This document shows positions 1-8,819 of a stretch of DNA of 64,000 nt, piece after piece. The DNA lies in the NCBI GenBank assembly GCA_900107575.1, contig FNQX01000005.1, forward strand, positions 186,001-250,000, given 5' to 3'. A program made the translations under genes and the position numbers. The stretch comes from Lachnospiraceae bacterium NK3A20 (lineage in GTDB: Bacteria; Bacillota; Clostridia; Lachnospirales; Lachnospiraceae). Numbering within the stretch: position 1 is the stretch's first letter; the number at the start of each line of letters is the position of its first letter. The notes beneath the pieces were generated by a model. That model was not told the origin of the DNA, did no database searches, and was given only the letters and a program-made list of their open reading frames with translations.

Positions 1-258
1 AATGTCAAGGCGCCGGCGTTCGTGCTGCTCGTTGCAATCCTCACGGTGCTGCTCATTCGAAGACATGAGCGCTTCCCTGTGATGTGGGCGACACTGTTCG
101 TTTCCCTGTATCCCATCGCGTGGATCTTCATTGTTGTCGAACATTCGAAGCACAACTTTGCGTCCAACATTCTCTCCATTCTGGTGTACGGCCCTCTGAC
201 TGTGCTGTGCTCCTCCATCGGACAGAATCACGAATGCGATAGAACGGGGCAAAAGTGA
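1..258 (+). CDS. Membrane protein, C-terminal fragment (cut by window start)
   Basis: The reading frame is open from the first base and stops at TGA 256–258, so only the last 85 residues are seen. They form two or three hydrophobic segments (around residues 7–17, 23–40 and 54–66) and a polar tail. A Trp followed by a His-Ser pair and another His sits between two membrane segments, a spacing I associate with the C-terminal loops of large polytopic surface-polysaccharide membrane proteins, but this resemblance is loose. The gene ends well before the cmk-ispH start, with about 170 bases between them. No function can be given. A GTG at 22 could also open the frame, but the open upstream codons favour a truncated longer gene. 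Confidence 0.55.
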   Translation, partial: NVKAPAFVLLVAILTVLLIRRHERFPVMWATLFVSLYPIAWIFIVVEHSKHNFASNILSILVYGPLTVLCSSIGQNHECDRTGQK

Positions 259-430
259 CGTTGCAAAATTGGTGAAAATGAACGTTGACTTCCCTTTGAA
301 TTTGGGGTAACAATTATTAGACTGCATTGAAATCTCAGATTTCAACGTATCTGTACCGTACAGCCCGGAGCACTTGCATTTTCGGACGTACCGCAGCAGA
401 TATTCAGCATGCAGCGGGAGTTAGGTGTTA

Positions 431-2065
431 ATGGCGCAGACAACGTCCGGACCCATTCCGGAGGGCAAGTTCAATATCGCGATCGACGGACCTGCGGGAG
501 CGGGCAAGTCGACCATTGCCAGAAGAGTTGCCAAAGAGGCAGGATATATTTACGTAGATACGGGAGCCATGTACAGAGCAATGGCTCTTTTTCTGCTGAG
601 AAAAGGTATTACGACGGACCTGTCAGAGTCCGATCCTGCAGCCTTCCATGAAAAGGTTGCAGCTGTCTGCGAGGGCGCACAGATCACCATTGAATACCAG
701 GGCGGGGAGCAGGTCGTTCTCCTGAACGGCGAGAACGTGAATTCTTATCTCCGCACCGAAGAGGTGAGCCGCATGGCCTCCGGAAGCTCTGCCATCCCCA
801 AGGTTCGTGCGAAGCTCCTGGAACTCCAGCAGCACCTTGCAGAAACTTCCAACGTTGTCATGGACGGCCGGGACATCGGCACGGTAGTGCTGCCAGACGC
901 GGACGTGAAGGTATACCTCACCGCGAGCGCGGGCGTTCGCGCGAGACGACGATACCTTGAGAACCTTGAGGCGAAGAAAAGCGGCAGAGAGCTCTCTCCC
1001 GACGATCTGGATCTTGCCAAGATCGAAGAGGATATCACAAAGCGCGACCACGACGACATGACGCGGAAGATCTCACCGCTTCGGCAGGCGCCCGATGCGA
1101 CGCTCGTTGACAGTTCGGATCTTACCATCGACCAGGTGGTGGAGGCGATCCTGAACCTTGTCGCGGTGAAAAAGGGACGTCCTCAAGTGATCACAGCGAG
1201 AACGGCCGGCTTTTGTTTTGGCGTGGAGAAGGCCGTCAACGCGGTTTACGATGAGGCAAATCAGGCAGAAAATGAGGCAGGCAGCCGCGGCAGCATTGTG
1301 ACCTACGGCCCCATTATCCATAACGAAGTCGTAGTAGAAGATCTGAAGAAGCGGGGCGTCGGCGTCATCAACGACCCTTCCGAGATCAGAGAGCACGCGG
1401 ACGGCACCATTGTGATCCGTTCCCACGGCGTGCCCAAGGCTCTGTATGACGAGATCAAGGAGAGCGGCGCAAGAGTAGTCGATACGACCTGTACTTTTGT
1501 CAAACGCATCCACGAGATTGTCGAGCGGGAATCGGCTGCGGGCCACCACATCGTCATCATCGGCAACCACGGACACGCGGAGGTCGAGGGTACGAAGGGC
1601 TGGTGCGCGGATCCGGTGAATCACCCTGCCACCGTCATCGAGACGATGGAAGAGGCAAAGAGCTACAACGAAGATAAGACAGTCCCGATCTGTGTCGTCG
1701 CGCAGACAACCTTCAACGGGGCGAAATTCGAAGAACTGGTGAAGATCCTCAAGGACAGAGGCTATCTTCTCACAGTCAACAACACCATCTGCAATGCCAC
1801 GAGAGAGCGGCAGCAGGAGGCGCGTGATATCGCCGAAAAGGCGGATATCATGATCGTGATCGGTGGAAAAGGCAGTTCCAACACGGCAAAGCTGTACGAC
1901 ATCTGCAGCGCGGTGTGCGGACGGACCTATTTCATACAGACGGTAGACGACTTGCATCTGGACCTGTTGCGTACGGACAGAATCATAGGAATCACCGCAG
2001 GGGCTTCGACCCCGAAAAATATTATAGAGGAGGTTCAAAGTTATGTCAGAAGAGCAGACTTTTGA
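431..2065 (+). CDS. cmk-ispH: Cytidylate kinase – IspH fusion (bifunctional)
   Basis: One 544-residue protein joins two enzymes. Residues about 15–235 are (d)CMP kinase, which phosphorylates CMP/dCMP with ATP; the P-loop GPAGAGKST lies near residues 19–27, followed by DTGAMYRA and the GRDIGT motif. Residues about 252–540 are 4-hydroxy-3-methylbut-2-enyl diphosphate reductase, the last step of the MEP isoprenoid pathway; the three Fe-S cysteines are visible in FCFGVEKAV, TTCTFVKRIHEI and NTICNAT, and the SHG and TSNT-like substrate loops are present (here SSNTAKL). ATG 431 follows GGGAG at 416–420 with a 10-base spacer; GTG 425 is an alternative. The 3' end overlaps the rpsA start by 23 bases, so the three functions are translationally coupled. 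In many Clostridia ispH is fused or adjacent to rpsA; a cmk–ispH fusion is less usual. Confidence 0.93.
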   Translation: MAQTTSGPIPEGKFNIAIDGPAGAGKSTIARRVAKEAGYIYVDTGAMYRAMALFLLRKGITTDLSESDPAAFHEKVAAVCEGAQITIEYQGGEQVVLLNGENVNSYLRTEEVSRMASGSSAIPKVRAKLLELQQHLAETSNVVMDGRDIGTVVLPDADVKVYLTASAGVRARRRYLENLEAKKSGRELSPDDLDLAKIEEDITKRDHDDMTRKISPLRQAPDATLVDSSDLTIDQVVEAILNLVAVKKGRPQVITARTAGFCFGVEKAVNAVYDEANQAENEAGSRGSIVTYGPIIHNEVVVEDLKKRGVGVINDPSEIREHADGTIVIRSHGVPKALYDEIKESGARVVDTTCTFVKRIHEIVERESAAGHHIVIIGNHGHAEVEGTKGWCADPVNHPATVIETMEEAKSYNEDKTVPICVVAQTTFNGAKFEELVKILKDRGYLLTVNNTICNATRERQQEARDIAEKADIMIVIGGKGSSNTAKLYDICSAVCGRTYFIQTVDDLHLDLLRTDRIIGITAGASTPKNIIEEVQSYVRRADF

Positions 2066-3239
2066 ACAGATGCTGGACGCATCACTGAAAACAATTCACC
2101 AGGGAGAGGTGGTCGAAGGAACTGTCATTGACGTGAAGCCTGAAGAAGCCGTACTCAACATTGGCTACAAGTCAGACGCGATCCTTACACGTCAGGAGTA
2201 TTCCAATGAGAACTCTCTCGACCTTACGACGAAGCTTGCCGCGGGCGATGCCCTGCAGGTAAAGGTCATCAAGGTCAACGACGGCGAAGGCCAGGTAGCG
2301 GTTTCTTACAAGAGAATGGCTGCCGAGAGAGCCAATGAGGCACTCAGAGAGGCTTTCGAGAACAAGACTGTCATCAAGGCTAAGGTTTCCCAGGTTGTCA
2401 AGGGCGGCGTTACCGTCGACGTTGACGGCGCGAGAGTATTCATCCCTGCAAGCCTTTTGTCCGACCGCTTCGAGAGAGATCTGAACGTTTACCAGGATCA
2501 GGAAATCGAGTTCGTGATCACGGAGTTCGATCCCGCGAAGAGAAGGATCATCGGCGACCGTAAGCAGCTCATGGCTGCGCAGAAAGCGAAGGCACAGGAA
2601 GAGCTCTTTGCTACGCTGCAGATCGGCGATGTGAAGGAAGGCACCGTCAGGAACGTAACCGACTTCGGCGCTTTCGTAGACATCGGCGGCGCTGACGGAC
2701 TGCTGCACATCTCCGAGATGGGCTGGGGCCATACAGAGAACCCGAAGAAGGTGTTCAAGCCCGGTCAGAAGCTCAGGGTTCTCGTGAAGGAGATCAACGG
2801 TAAGAAGATCGGCCTGTCTCTGAAGTTCCCCGATGAGAACCCCTGGATCGCTGCTTCCGACAAGTACGCGATCGGCAATGTTGTGACCGGCAAGGTTGCA
2901 AGACTGACCGACTTCGGTGCTTTCGTAGAGCTTGAGCCCGGTATCGACGCGCTGCTGCACGTTTCCCAGATCTCCAGACAGAGAGTTGAGAAGCCCTCTG
3001 ACGTTCTGAAGGTCGGCGACGAAGTAACCGCGAAGATCACTGCTTTCGACGCAGAGCAGAACAGGATCAGCCTGTCCGTTCGCGCGCTTGAGGCTGACGA
3101 GGAGAAGGCACAGCAGGCAGCAGATGAAGCTGCGGAGGCGACTGCTTTCGTTCCCGGCACGGAAGACGATGAGGCTGTGACCGTCGACATCGACGCGATG
3201 ATCGCAAGACAGAAGAAGGCTGACGAGAGCGCACAATAA
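2043..3239 (+). CDS. rpsA: 30S ribosomal protein S1 homologue, four S1 domains
   Basis: This 398-residue protein contains four S1 RNA-binding OB folds at roughly residues 15–90, 105–172, 195–265 and 278–350. The third and fourth carry the classic TDFGAFVDIGG…GLLHISE-type signature (DFGAFV followed by LLHIS/LLHVS), whereas the first two are diverged. This is the shorter Firmicutes form, not the six-domain proteobacterial S1; it helps mRNA binding on the 30S subunit or acts as a general RNA-binding protein. The C-terminal 45 residues are acidic and Ala-rich. Translation begins at ATG 2043 after GAGG, inside the 3' end of cmk-ispH and in another frame. A hairpin at 3287–3318 follows. Confidence 0.93.
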   Translation: MSEEQTFEQMLDASLKTIHQGEVVEGTVIDVKPEEAVLNIGYKSDAILTRQEYSNENSLDLTTKLAAGDALQVKVIKVNDGEGQVAVSYKRMAAERANEALREAFENKTVIKAKVSQVVKGGVTVDVDGARVFIPASLLSDRFERDLNVYQDQEIEFVITEFDPAKRRIIGDRKQLMAAQKAKAQEELFATLQIGDVKEGTVRNVTDFGAFVDIGGADGLLHISEMGWGHTENPKKVFKPGQKLRVLVKEINGKKIGLSLKFPDENPWIAASDKYAIGNVVTGKVARLTDFGAFVELEPGIDALLHVSQISRQRVEKPSDVLKVGDEVTAKITAFDAEQNRISLSVRALEADEEKAQQAADEAAEATAFVPGTEDDEAVTVDIDAMIARQKKADESAQ

Positions 3240-3286
3240 GTACGGAAGTTGTTCACGGGCTGTTGCGATATGAATTGAAACATGGA

Positions 3287-3321
3287 ACCGCATTGCTGTA
3301 AAAAGATGGCAATGCGGTTTT
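3287..3321 (+). terminator. Rho-independent terminator after rpsA
   Basis: A perfect 10-bp stem (ACCGCATTGC at 3287–3296 with GCAATGCGGT at 3309–3318), a 12-base A-rich loop and a short TTTTA tail. It closes the cmk-ispH–rpsA operon. Confidence 0.8.
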
Positions 3322-3322
3322 A

Positions 3323-3331
3323 TGTTATAAT
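3323..3331 (+). promoter_or_regulatory. Candidate extended −10 promoter for the DUF6056-like gene
   Basis: TGTTATAAT immediately downstream of the rpsA terminator combines a consensus −10 (3326–3331) with a TG dinucleotide one base upstream. No good −35 is visible at 16–18 bases, which is acceptable for extended −10 promoters. It would leave a leader of about 135 bases before ATG 3473. Confidence 0.45.
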
Positions 3332-3472
3332 GCAGAAGAATTTGCAGGAGAAATTACAGGCGCCCGCACGAGAACGCCGTACGAGCAGTAGGGGTGCGGG
3401 GCACGATGGATCGGCTCGGTACATTCGTACGCACGAACAGTAGATAGCCTCGTGCAGGAGTGTAGGGACTAA

Positions 3473-4999
3473 ATGAACAGGAAAGACCATCCCGCTAAAT
3501 GGATATTGGCTGCACTTGCGATCGCGGCACTGGCATTATCGCTCCTCCCGGTGCTGTACGTTGCGCAGTACGACTTCGCAACGGGCGACGACTATGCCTT
3601 CGGTGCGTTCGCGCACCTGGCCTTTCGGGAAACGCACAGCGTGTGGGCGGCAGTGAAGGCGTCGGCCGCGCATACGAGAGAGATCTACTACACCTGGCAG
3701 GGAACGTGGCTGTCGGTGTTCCTCTTTGGCTTGCAGCCGGAAGTCTTCGGCGACCGGCTGTATGTGATCACACCCTTTATCATGGTCGCAGTGACGGTTC
3801 TTGGCTTTGCTGCGTTCTGTCATCACTTCCTGCAAAAGCGCCTTGGCATCGACCGCCCGGTCACGATCATTCTGGCAGTGCTGATCCTCACTGCGGTGAT
3901 CCAGCTGGTGCCAACGAAAGCTTTCGGGATCTACTGGTACAACGGCGCCACGCACTATGTCGTGCCCTATGTGCTGATGCTGTTCTCCCTCGTGTGCGGG
4001 AGTGCATTTCTGACCGAGGGGAGGAGGCGGGATCTGATCCTCCTCATCCTCCTCCAGACGGCGCTCGGCGGCATGAGTTATCCTGCCGCGATCGGCGCAC
4101 CGCTGGGCATCGCCTTTCTCTGGATCTTCCGTTCCATCATAAGAGAGCGGAAGCCAATGCACCGGGATCTATGGCTGTTCCTGCCGTTTGCGGCAGAGCT
4201 TGCAGGCCTTGCCATCAGCGCTGCCGCGCCTGGCAATAAGGTACGGGGCGGAAGTGATTTCGGCTTCTCTATGTCCAGGGCGGCTCGCACCATTGCGGAG
4301 TGCTTCGTCCAGTCCGGCAGTCATGCACTGCGTTATCTGAGAGAGGAGAGCTTCCTCCTCGTGCTGCTGCTCGCGGGAGCTGCTGTTTTCCTTGCGCTTG
4401 ATACGGAAGGTGGCGCGTCGTTGCCCGGAAGAGTAGCAATGTTTCAATCCCATAGAGGTACTGCGCTCATCATGCTGGCGGTCTGGAACGCTTCCTTCTA
4501 TGCGCCGGAGCTGTACGCCGGCGTCAGCGTGAGCGAGGGTGTGGACAACACCTATTACTACAGCTTCGTACTGTCCTGTTTCATCGGCATGATCTATTGC
4601 CTCGGCTGGATAAGGGATGCGGTGCGAAGGCGGCACAGGGCAGTGTCTCTTCGAAGCCGTGCATGGATTTATGTCCTGCTCGCGATTCTCGTTGCGGGAA
4701 GCGCCTACCTTGCACGGCACAGTCTGAAAGCCTCCACGGCCTATGTCTGTCTTGATTTCGTGCGAAGCGGCAAGGCAGAGGACTTCCGGCAGCAGATGCT
4801 ATTGCAGCAGCGGCTGCTGGAGACGAAAGAGAAGGATGTCGTAATTCCCGGCACCAACGCCTACGATGGACCTCTCCTCAACATGTCCGCAGAGGAAGAT
4901 CCGAAGGCGTGGACGAGTGAAGTGATCGCGCGGTTCTATGGCAAAGATTCGGTCAGAAGCATGAATTCCGACCAGTGGCATGCAATGCATACCGAGTAG
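3473..4999 (+). CDS. DUF6056-like polytopic membrane protein
   Basis: A 508-residue integral membrane protein with about ten to twelve predicted membrane segments. The N-terminus has one membrane helix followed by an extracytoplasmic segment with DDYAFG and then YYTWQGTW, the arrangement I recognise from the DUF6056 family, whose members resemble GT-C membrane glycosyltransferases. The Asp-Asp pair just after the first helix is the position at which GT-C enzymes keep catalytic acids; assigning a transferase role here is inference. The next gene, a secreted SGNH hydrolase, begins 15 bases after its stop, so the two are likely co-transcribed and may act together on an exported polymer. Start ATG 3473 is the first in-frame ATG before the first hydrophobic helix. 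Confidence 0.75.
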   Translation: MNRKDHPAKWILAALAIAALALSLLPVLYVAQYDFATGDDYAFGAFAHLAFRETHSVWAAVKASAAHTREIYYTWQGTWLSVFLFGLQPEVFGDRLYVITPFIMVAVTVLGFAAFCHHFLQKRLGIDRPVTIILAVLILTAVIQLVPTKAFGIYWYNGATHYVVPYVLMLFSLVCGSAFLTEGRRRDLILLILLQTALGGMSYPAAIGAPLGIAFLWIFRSIIRERKPMHRDLWLFLPFAAELAGLAISAAAPGNKVRGGSDFGFSMSRAARTIAECFVQSGSHALRYLREESFLLVLLLAGAAVFLALDTEGGASLPGRVAMFQSHRGTALIMLAVWNASFYAPELYAGVSVSEGVDNTYYYSFVLSCFIGMIYCLGWIRDAVRRRHRAVSLRSRAWIYVLLAILVAGSAYLARHSLKASTAYVCLDFVRSGKAEDFRQQMLLQQRLLETKEKDVVIPGTNAYDGPLLNMSAEEDPKAWTSEVIARFYGKDSVRSMNSDQWHAMHTE

Positions 5000-5014
5000 A
5001 CAAAGGAGTTTGAC

Positions 5015-6166
5015 TTGAAAAGACTTACAGCATTATGGATGACAGGAATACTGGTTTGTGGAATGGCGCTGACAGGCTGCCAGGCGGGCAAAGAGGCGCC
5101 GTCCGCAGTGACGACGGCGGCAACCGAAGCGGCGAGCGCAGCAGCTACCGAAACGGCAACGACTGCTGCGACAACTGCCTCAACCGAAGCGACAACAATA
5201 GCGACAACCGAGGCCGCGACGGAAGCTACAACGGAAGCGCCCACAGAGGGCACGAGTGAGGGGGCAACCGAAGGTGCGAGCACTGCAGCGACAGAGGCGA
5301 TCCCGGATGATCCCAACATCGACAAGGACACCGGCATTCATATCTCGGAAGACAACGTGGACACTACCTACGGCAAAGACGCCGTGATGCAGATTGCCGT
5401 GATCGGCGACTCCCAGTTCGGTATGTTCAATGGCTACGACGGGCTCGCTTACCGCGTGTCACAGTACTGCCACGCCAATGTCTACAACATGGCCATCGGC
5501 GGCACCTGCGCTGCCCTCACGCAGAACGAGAGCAGGGATGACGACAACTGGGATTCCAAGAGCGGCATCGGTATGTCCAGACTCCTCGGCGGAGAGCTCA
5601 AGCCGGACTTTTTAAGCGACCCGTCTTACGCCTATCAGCTCGACGTATATCAGCATCTGGATCCGTCGAAGACGGATGTTTTCATCGTGGAATATGGCGT
5701 GAATGATTTCAATGCCAAGGTGCCGCTGGACACCTCATTCGGACAGGACCAGGGGAGCTACCGCGGTGCGCTGAACTCCATCATGATGACGCTCACCATG
5801 CATTTCCCGAACGCGAAGATCATCGTCTGCACCCCGACCTACGCGCAGTTCTTCCAGGGCGGCGCCTACATCGGCGACAGCAACACGCTGGACAACGGCT
5901 ACGGCACGCTCTATGACTACGTCAAGGCGGGCATCAACGCGGTAGAAGGCAACAACAGCGGCAACGTCAAGGCACTGACGCCGTATTACGACATCGACAT
6001 CAACGCGGGCAACGCTGCCGAGAACCTGATCGACGGTATCCACATGAATCCGGAGTACCGTGACAAATACGCGCAGCTCCTCTCCCGTGTCATTATCGGA
6101 CAGATGGGCTACTCCATCCCCGAGGACACCGATCCCTCGACCGTGGAGTGGTGGACGACGAAATAA
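5015..6166 (+). CDS. Secreted SGNH/GDSL-family hydrolase lipoprotein
   Basis: A 383-residue protein starting at TTG 5015, chosen because AAGGAG lies at 5003–5008 with a 6-base spacer. Residues 1–21 are a lipoprotein signal peptide with lipobox LTGC (Cys22). Residues about 25–95 form a Thr/Ala/Glu low-complexity linker of TEA/TTA-type repeats, suited to spanning the cell wall and possibly O-glycosylated. The hydrolase domain follows: IGDSQ carries the block I serine (near residue 131), YGVNDFN the block III Asn, and DGIHMN the block V Asp/His pair. SGNH enzymes remove acyl groups from carbohydrates or lipids; the substrate here is unknown. It sits directly after the DUF6056-like protein and is convergent with the minus-strand nuclease gene. 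Confidence 0.85.
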   Translation: MKRLTALWMTGILVCGMALTGCQAGKEAPSAVTTAATEAASAAATETATTAATTASTEATTIATTEAATEATTEAPTEGTSEGATEGASTAATEAIPDDPNIDKDTGIHISEDNVDTTYGKDAVMQIAVIGDSQFGMFNGYDGLAYRVSQYCHANVYNMAIGGTCAALTQNESRDDDNWDSKSGIGMSRLLGGELKPDFLSDPSYAYQLDVYQHLDPSKTDVFIVEYGVNDFNAKVPLDTSFGQDQGSYRGALNSIMMTLTMHFPNAKIIVCTPTYAQFFQGGAYIGDSNTLDNGYGTLYDYVKAGINAVEGNNSGNVKALTPYYDIDINAGNAAENLIDGIHMNPEYRDKYAQLLSRVIIGQMGYSIPEDTDPSTVEWWTTK

Positions 6167-6169
6167 GCC

Positions 6170-7300
6170 TCACTGTGCGATGATGTGGCGGAAGACGTAT
6201 TCCGCATAGTCACAGAAGAATTTCTTGTCCCGCTTCATCGCGTCGGTGAATTCGAAATATGCATAGCGGTCCTTGTAACCGTGTTTGAAAAAAGGCGTAC
6301 GGAACTGTTCCCACTCGGGCAGAAAGTCGCCTTTTTTGCGTGTGTAGCAGTTCTCCGCGGTCGCCTGCACGCGGTGTGATTTGTCGACGAAAGAGGCGAT
6401 GGATTTGTGCAGCGCCTGATCTTCGTCCGGCAGATAATAGTATTCCCTGTAGTTGGCGTAGAAAAATTTCAGCTCGCCGTGGTACAGCGGCACTTTGATC
6501 GTGACCTCATTCCCCTGCACTTTGCAGTAGCACCCGTCGACGGTCTGGACGATCGGCCTGGGGATCGCGTTCTCCGGCACGCCCTCGATCCTGGCGAACA
6601 GAATGATCTCTTCCTGTGCGGAGCCGTCGAAGCCGCGGTAGTGGTTCGCCTGTGCCTTGTAGACATTGAATGGTTTAGCGAAAACATCAGGCAGCGAAAG
6701 AAGCGGCGTGATCGCAATGAGTCCCCGTACATCGGCAGCATTATGACCCAGAAGATCCCGCTCCATTTCCTCATTCTTCGCCGCGATAAAGGCACGGTAA
6801 ACCTGAATGAGGTCACCGCCGCTGCGCTCCTCCACGCGACCACTGCCCATGAAAGCCTCCACCGTCTGCTGCTGGTAATTGGGCAGGGAGAGGAGCTTCC
6901 GGTACGGCTTCAGTACGCGGAAGAGGTCGACCGACCGTTTCTCATCCAAGACCTTCAGGCCGTGCAGAGCCTTGTCGAGACCGCATTTCTCAATGCGTGT
7001 GCGCAGGAAGGGAAGATCGAAGCGATCGCCGTTATAGTGGAGGAACGCCTTATATTTTCGCGCGAAAACAAGGAACGAGGTCAGGATGTCGGACTCGGTA
7101 TCGCCGGTCTCGTCGAACCACTGAATGAGCTGCCAGGCGCCCTGCTGCAGATAAGCGCAGCCGACAAGGTACACCCTGTCGCGCTCGGGGGAGAGGCCGG
7201 TCGTCTCAATATCCACGTACAGCACCTCTTCTGGGGACGCAATGAGACTTAGCGGGTAGGCGGTTACCGGTGTGTCAATCTTTTCGTTGTAAACCTGCAT
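6170..7300 (-). CDS. YprB-type ribonuclease H-like (DEDD) exonuclease
   Basis: A 376-residue protein. The N-terminal half is a DnaQ/RNase H-like exonuclease domain: DIETTG (first catalytic acids, near residue 28), HYNGDRFDLPFL (second motif) and HNAADVRG (third), which matches the YprB family of Bacillota. Such proteins are predicted metal-dependent nucleases; no physiological substrate is established that I know of. The C-terminal ~150 residues have no assigned domain but are typical of the longer clostridial versions. An in-frame ATG 45 bases further upstream exists, but AGAGG lies ten bases before the ATG ending at 7300, so this start is preferred. It is convergent with the SGNH gene, 3 bases apart, and divergent from rnfC. 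Confidence 0.8.
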   Translation of the reverse strand: MQVYNEKIDTPVTAYPLSLIASPEEVLYVDIETTGLSPERDRVYLVGCAYLQQGAWQLIQWFDETGDTESDILTSFLVFARKYKAFLHYNGDRFDLPFLRTRIEKCGLDKALHGLKVLDEKRSVDLFRVLKPYRKLLSLPNYQQQTVEAFMGSGRVEERSGGDLIQVYRAFIAAKNEEMERDLLGHNAADVRGLIAITPLLSLPDVFAKPFNVYKAQANHYRGFDGSAQEEIILFARIEGVPENAIPRPIVQTVDGCYCKVQGNEVTIKVPLYHGELKFFYANYREYYYLPDEDQALHKSIASFVDKSHRVQATAENCYTRKKGDFLPEWEQFRTPFFKHGYKDRYAYFEFTDAMKRDKKFFCDYAEYVFRHIIAQ

Positions 7301-7408
7301 AGGGATCATTCCTCTGGATTTAGAAGTATACCCAGATTTTATCACAATCCGCCTGTGAAAATTTCGCGGCGTTCACATTTTCCTACGGAATCTGCCGGTG
7401 AAATACGC

Positions 7409-7414
7409 TATAAT
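7409..7414 (+). promoter_or_regulatory. Candidate −10 box for rnfC
   Basis: A perfect TATAAT lies 44 bases before ATG 7458; no convincing −35 is seen at the usual distance. Its position downstream of an in-frame ATG at 7398 argues that the longer N-terminal reading is not used. Confidence 0.45.
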
Positions 7415-7457
7415 GAAGCGTAACTCTGACGTGAGACAAAAGGTTTTTGGGAGCATT

Positions 7458-8819
7458 ATGGCAGGACTTACTTTCTATGGCGGCATCCATCCGTACGACG
7501 GCAAGGAGCTCTCCCGCGACTGCGCGGTGCAGACACTTTTTCCGGAAAACGGCGAGATGGTTTTCCCGCTGGTGCAGCATATAGGCAGACCCTCGATTCC
7601 CATCGTGAACATCGGCGACCGCGTCCGCACGGGACAGCTGATCGCGGTGGCGGAAGGGGAACTCTCGGCGAATCTTCATTCCTCCGTTTCCGGCCGCGTC
7701 GTCGCGATCGAACCGCGCCGTGTCGTCGGAGGGGGCTGGATTCCGTCCATCGTGATCGACAATGACGGACTCTATCTCGAGGTTGTTTACCCGGAGAACC
7801 GCAGGCTCGAGACATTGAACAAGGAGACGGTGCTCCGCACGATCCAGGCGGCCGGCATCGTCGGCATGGGAGGCTCCGGCATCCCGACCCAGTATAAATT
7901 GCAGAACGCCGGAACCGCGGACATTGACACGGTCATCGCGAACTGCGTGGAGTGCGAGCCGTACCTCACATCGGACTACCGCCGCATCCTCGAGAACCCG
8001 TGGAAGATCATCAACGGACTCATGATCATGCTGACTGTTTTCCCGCGGGCGCGAGGCTTCATCGCAGTGTCGGAGAACAACGTGGAGGGCTATCATCTGC
8101 TCCGTGATCTCTTGAAAGACAACGACAGGATCTACGTGAAGCGCCTTCGGAATAAATATCCGCAGGGCTCCGAGCGCCAGCTCATCTATGCCCTGACGGG
8201 GCGCACGCTGAACGCGAAAATGCTGCCGTACGACATCGGCTGCGTTGTGCAGAATACGGATACGCTGGTCGCGATCAACCAGGCGGTCATCATGCACGAG
8301 CCCCTGATCACGAGAATCGTTACGGTCTCCGGCGACGGCGTGCGGGAGCCCGGCAATTTCCGCGTCCGCATCGGCATGTCCTGTCGGGATATTCTCGAGC
8401 AGGCGGGCGGGCTGAAACCGGGCCTGACAAGACGGAGCGTCCTGATCCTCGACGAAGGACCCATGATGGGGAGCGTCATCGACGACCTCGATGTGCCGGT
8501 GACGAAGCTGACCAGCGGCATCATTGTCATGGTCAAGGACAACATCCCTTACCAGGAGGAGACGCCCTGCACCCGCTGCGGCAGATGCGTGGACGCCTGC
8601 CCGAACAACCTGAATCCGCTCGTTCTCGAGAAGGACGTCACCAAGGGGAACGATCAGAAATTCATCGACCACAACGGCCTGGAGTGCTGTGGCTGCGGCT
8701 GCTGCAGCTACATCTGCCCGTCGAAGATCCAGCTCTCCGCCAGGATTTACGCGAAGAAGCGTGCGATCATGCAGGACCCTGCCATGGCGGGCGACTATGC
8801 GAGGAGGTTCACAAGATGA
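7458..8819 (+). CDS. rnfC: Rnf complex electron-transport subunit RnfC
   Basis: A 453-residue soluble subunit of the Rnf ferredoxin:NAD+ oxidoreductase, an ion-pumping membrane complex. The N-terminus begins with the family's typical LTFYGGIHPYDGKE barrel segment. The centre is the NADH/FMN-binding 51K-like domain (GMGGSGIPTQYK; NCVECEPYLTSDYR), followed by an SLBB domain and two [4Fe-4S] motifs, CTRCGRCVDACP and CCGCGCCSYICP. ATG 7458 is chosen because GGGAG lies at 7449–7453 and homologues start here; a longer frame back to 7398 overlaps the likely −10 box. The stop codon overlaps the rnfD start as ATGA (8816–8819), so the two are translationally coupled. Confidence 0.95.
   Translation: MAGLTFYGGIHPYDGKELSRDCAVQTLFPENGEMVFPLVQHIGRPSIPIVNIGDRVRTGQLIAVAEGELSANLHSSVSGRVVAIEPRRVVGGGWIPSIVIDNDGLYLEVVYPENRRLETLNKETVLRTIQAAGIVGMGGSGIPTQYKLQNAGTADIDTVIANCVECEPYLTSDYRRILENPWKIINGLMIMLTVFPRARGFIAVSENNVEGYHLLRDLLKDNDRIYVKRLRNKYPQGSERQLIYALTGRTLNAKMLPYDIGCVVQNTDTLVAINQAVIMHEPLITRIVTVSGDGVREPGNFRVRIGMSCRDILEQAGGLKPGLTRRSVLILDEGPMMGSVIDDLDVPVTKLTSGIIVMVKDNIPYQEETPCTRCGRCVDACPNNLNPLVLEKDVTKGNDQKFIDHNGLECCGCGCCSYICPSKIQLSARIYAKKRAIMQDPAMAGDYARRFTR

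Noticed and set aside
285-320. Promoter before cmk-ispH (TTGACT with a possible −10)
   Set aside because: TTGACT at 285–290 is good, but no −10 better than three of six matches lies at 16–18 bases.
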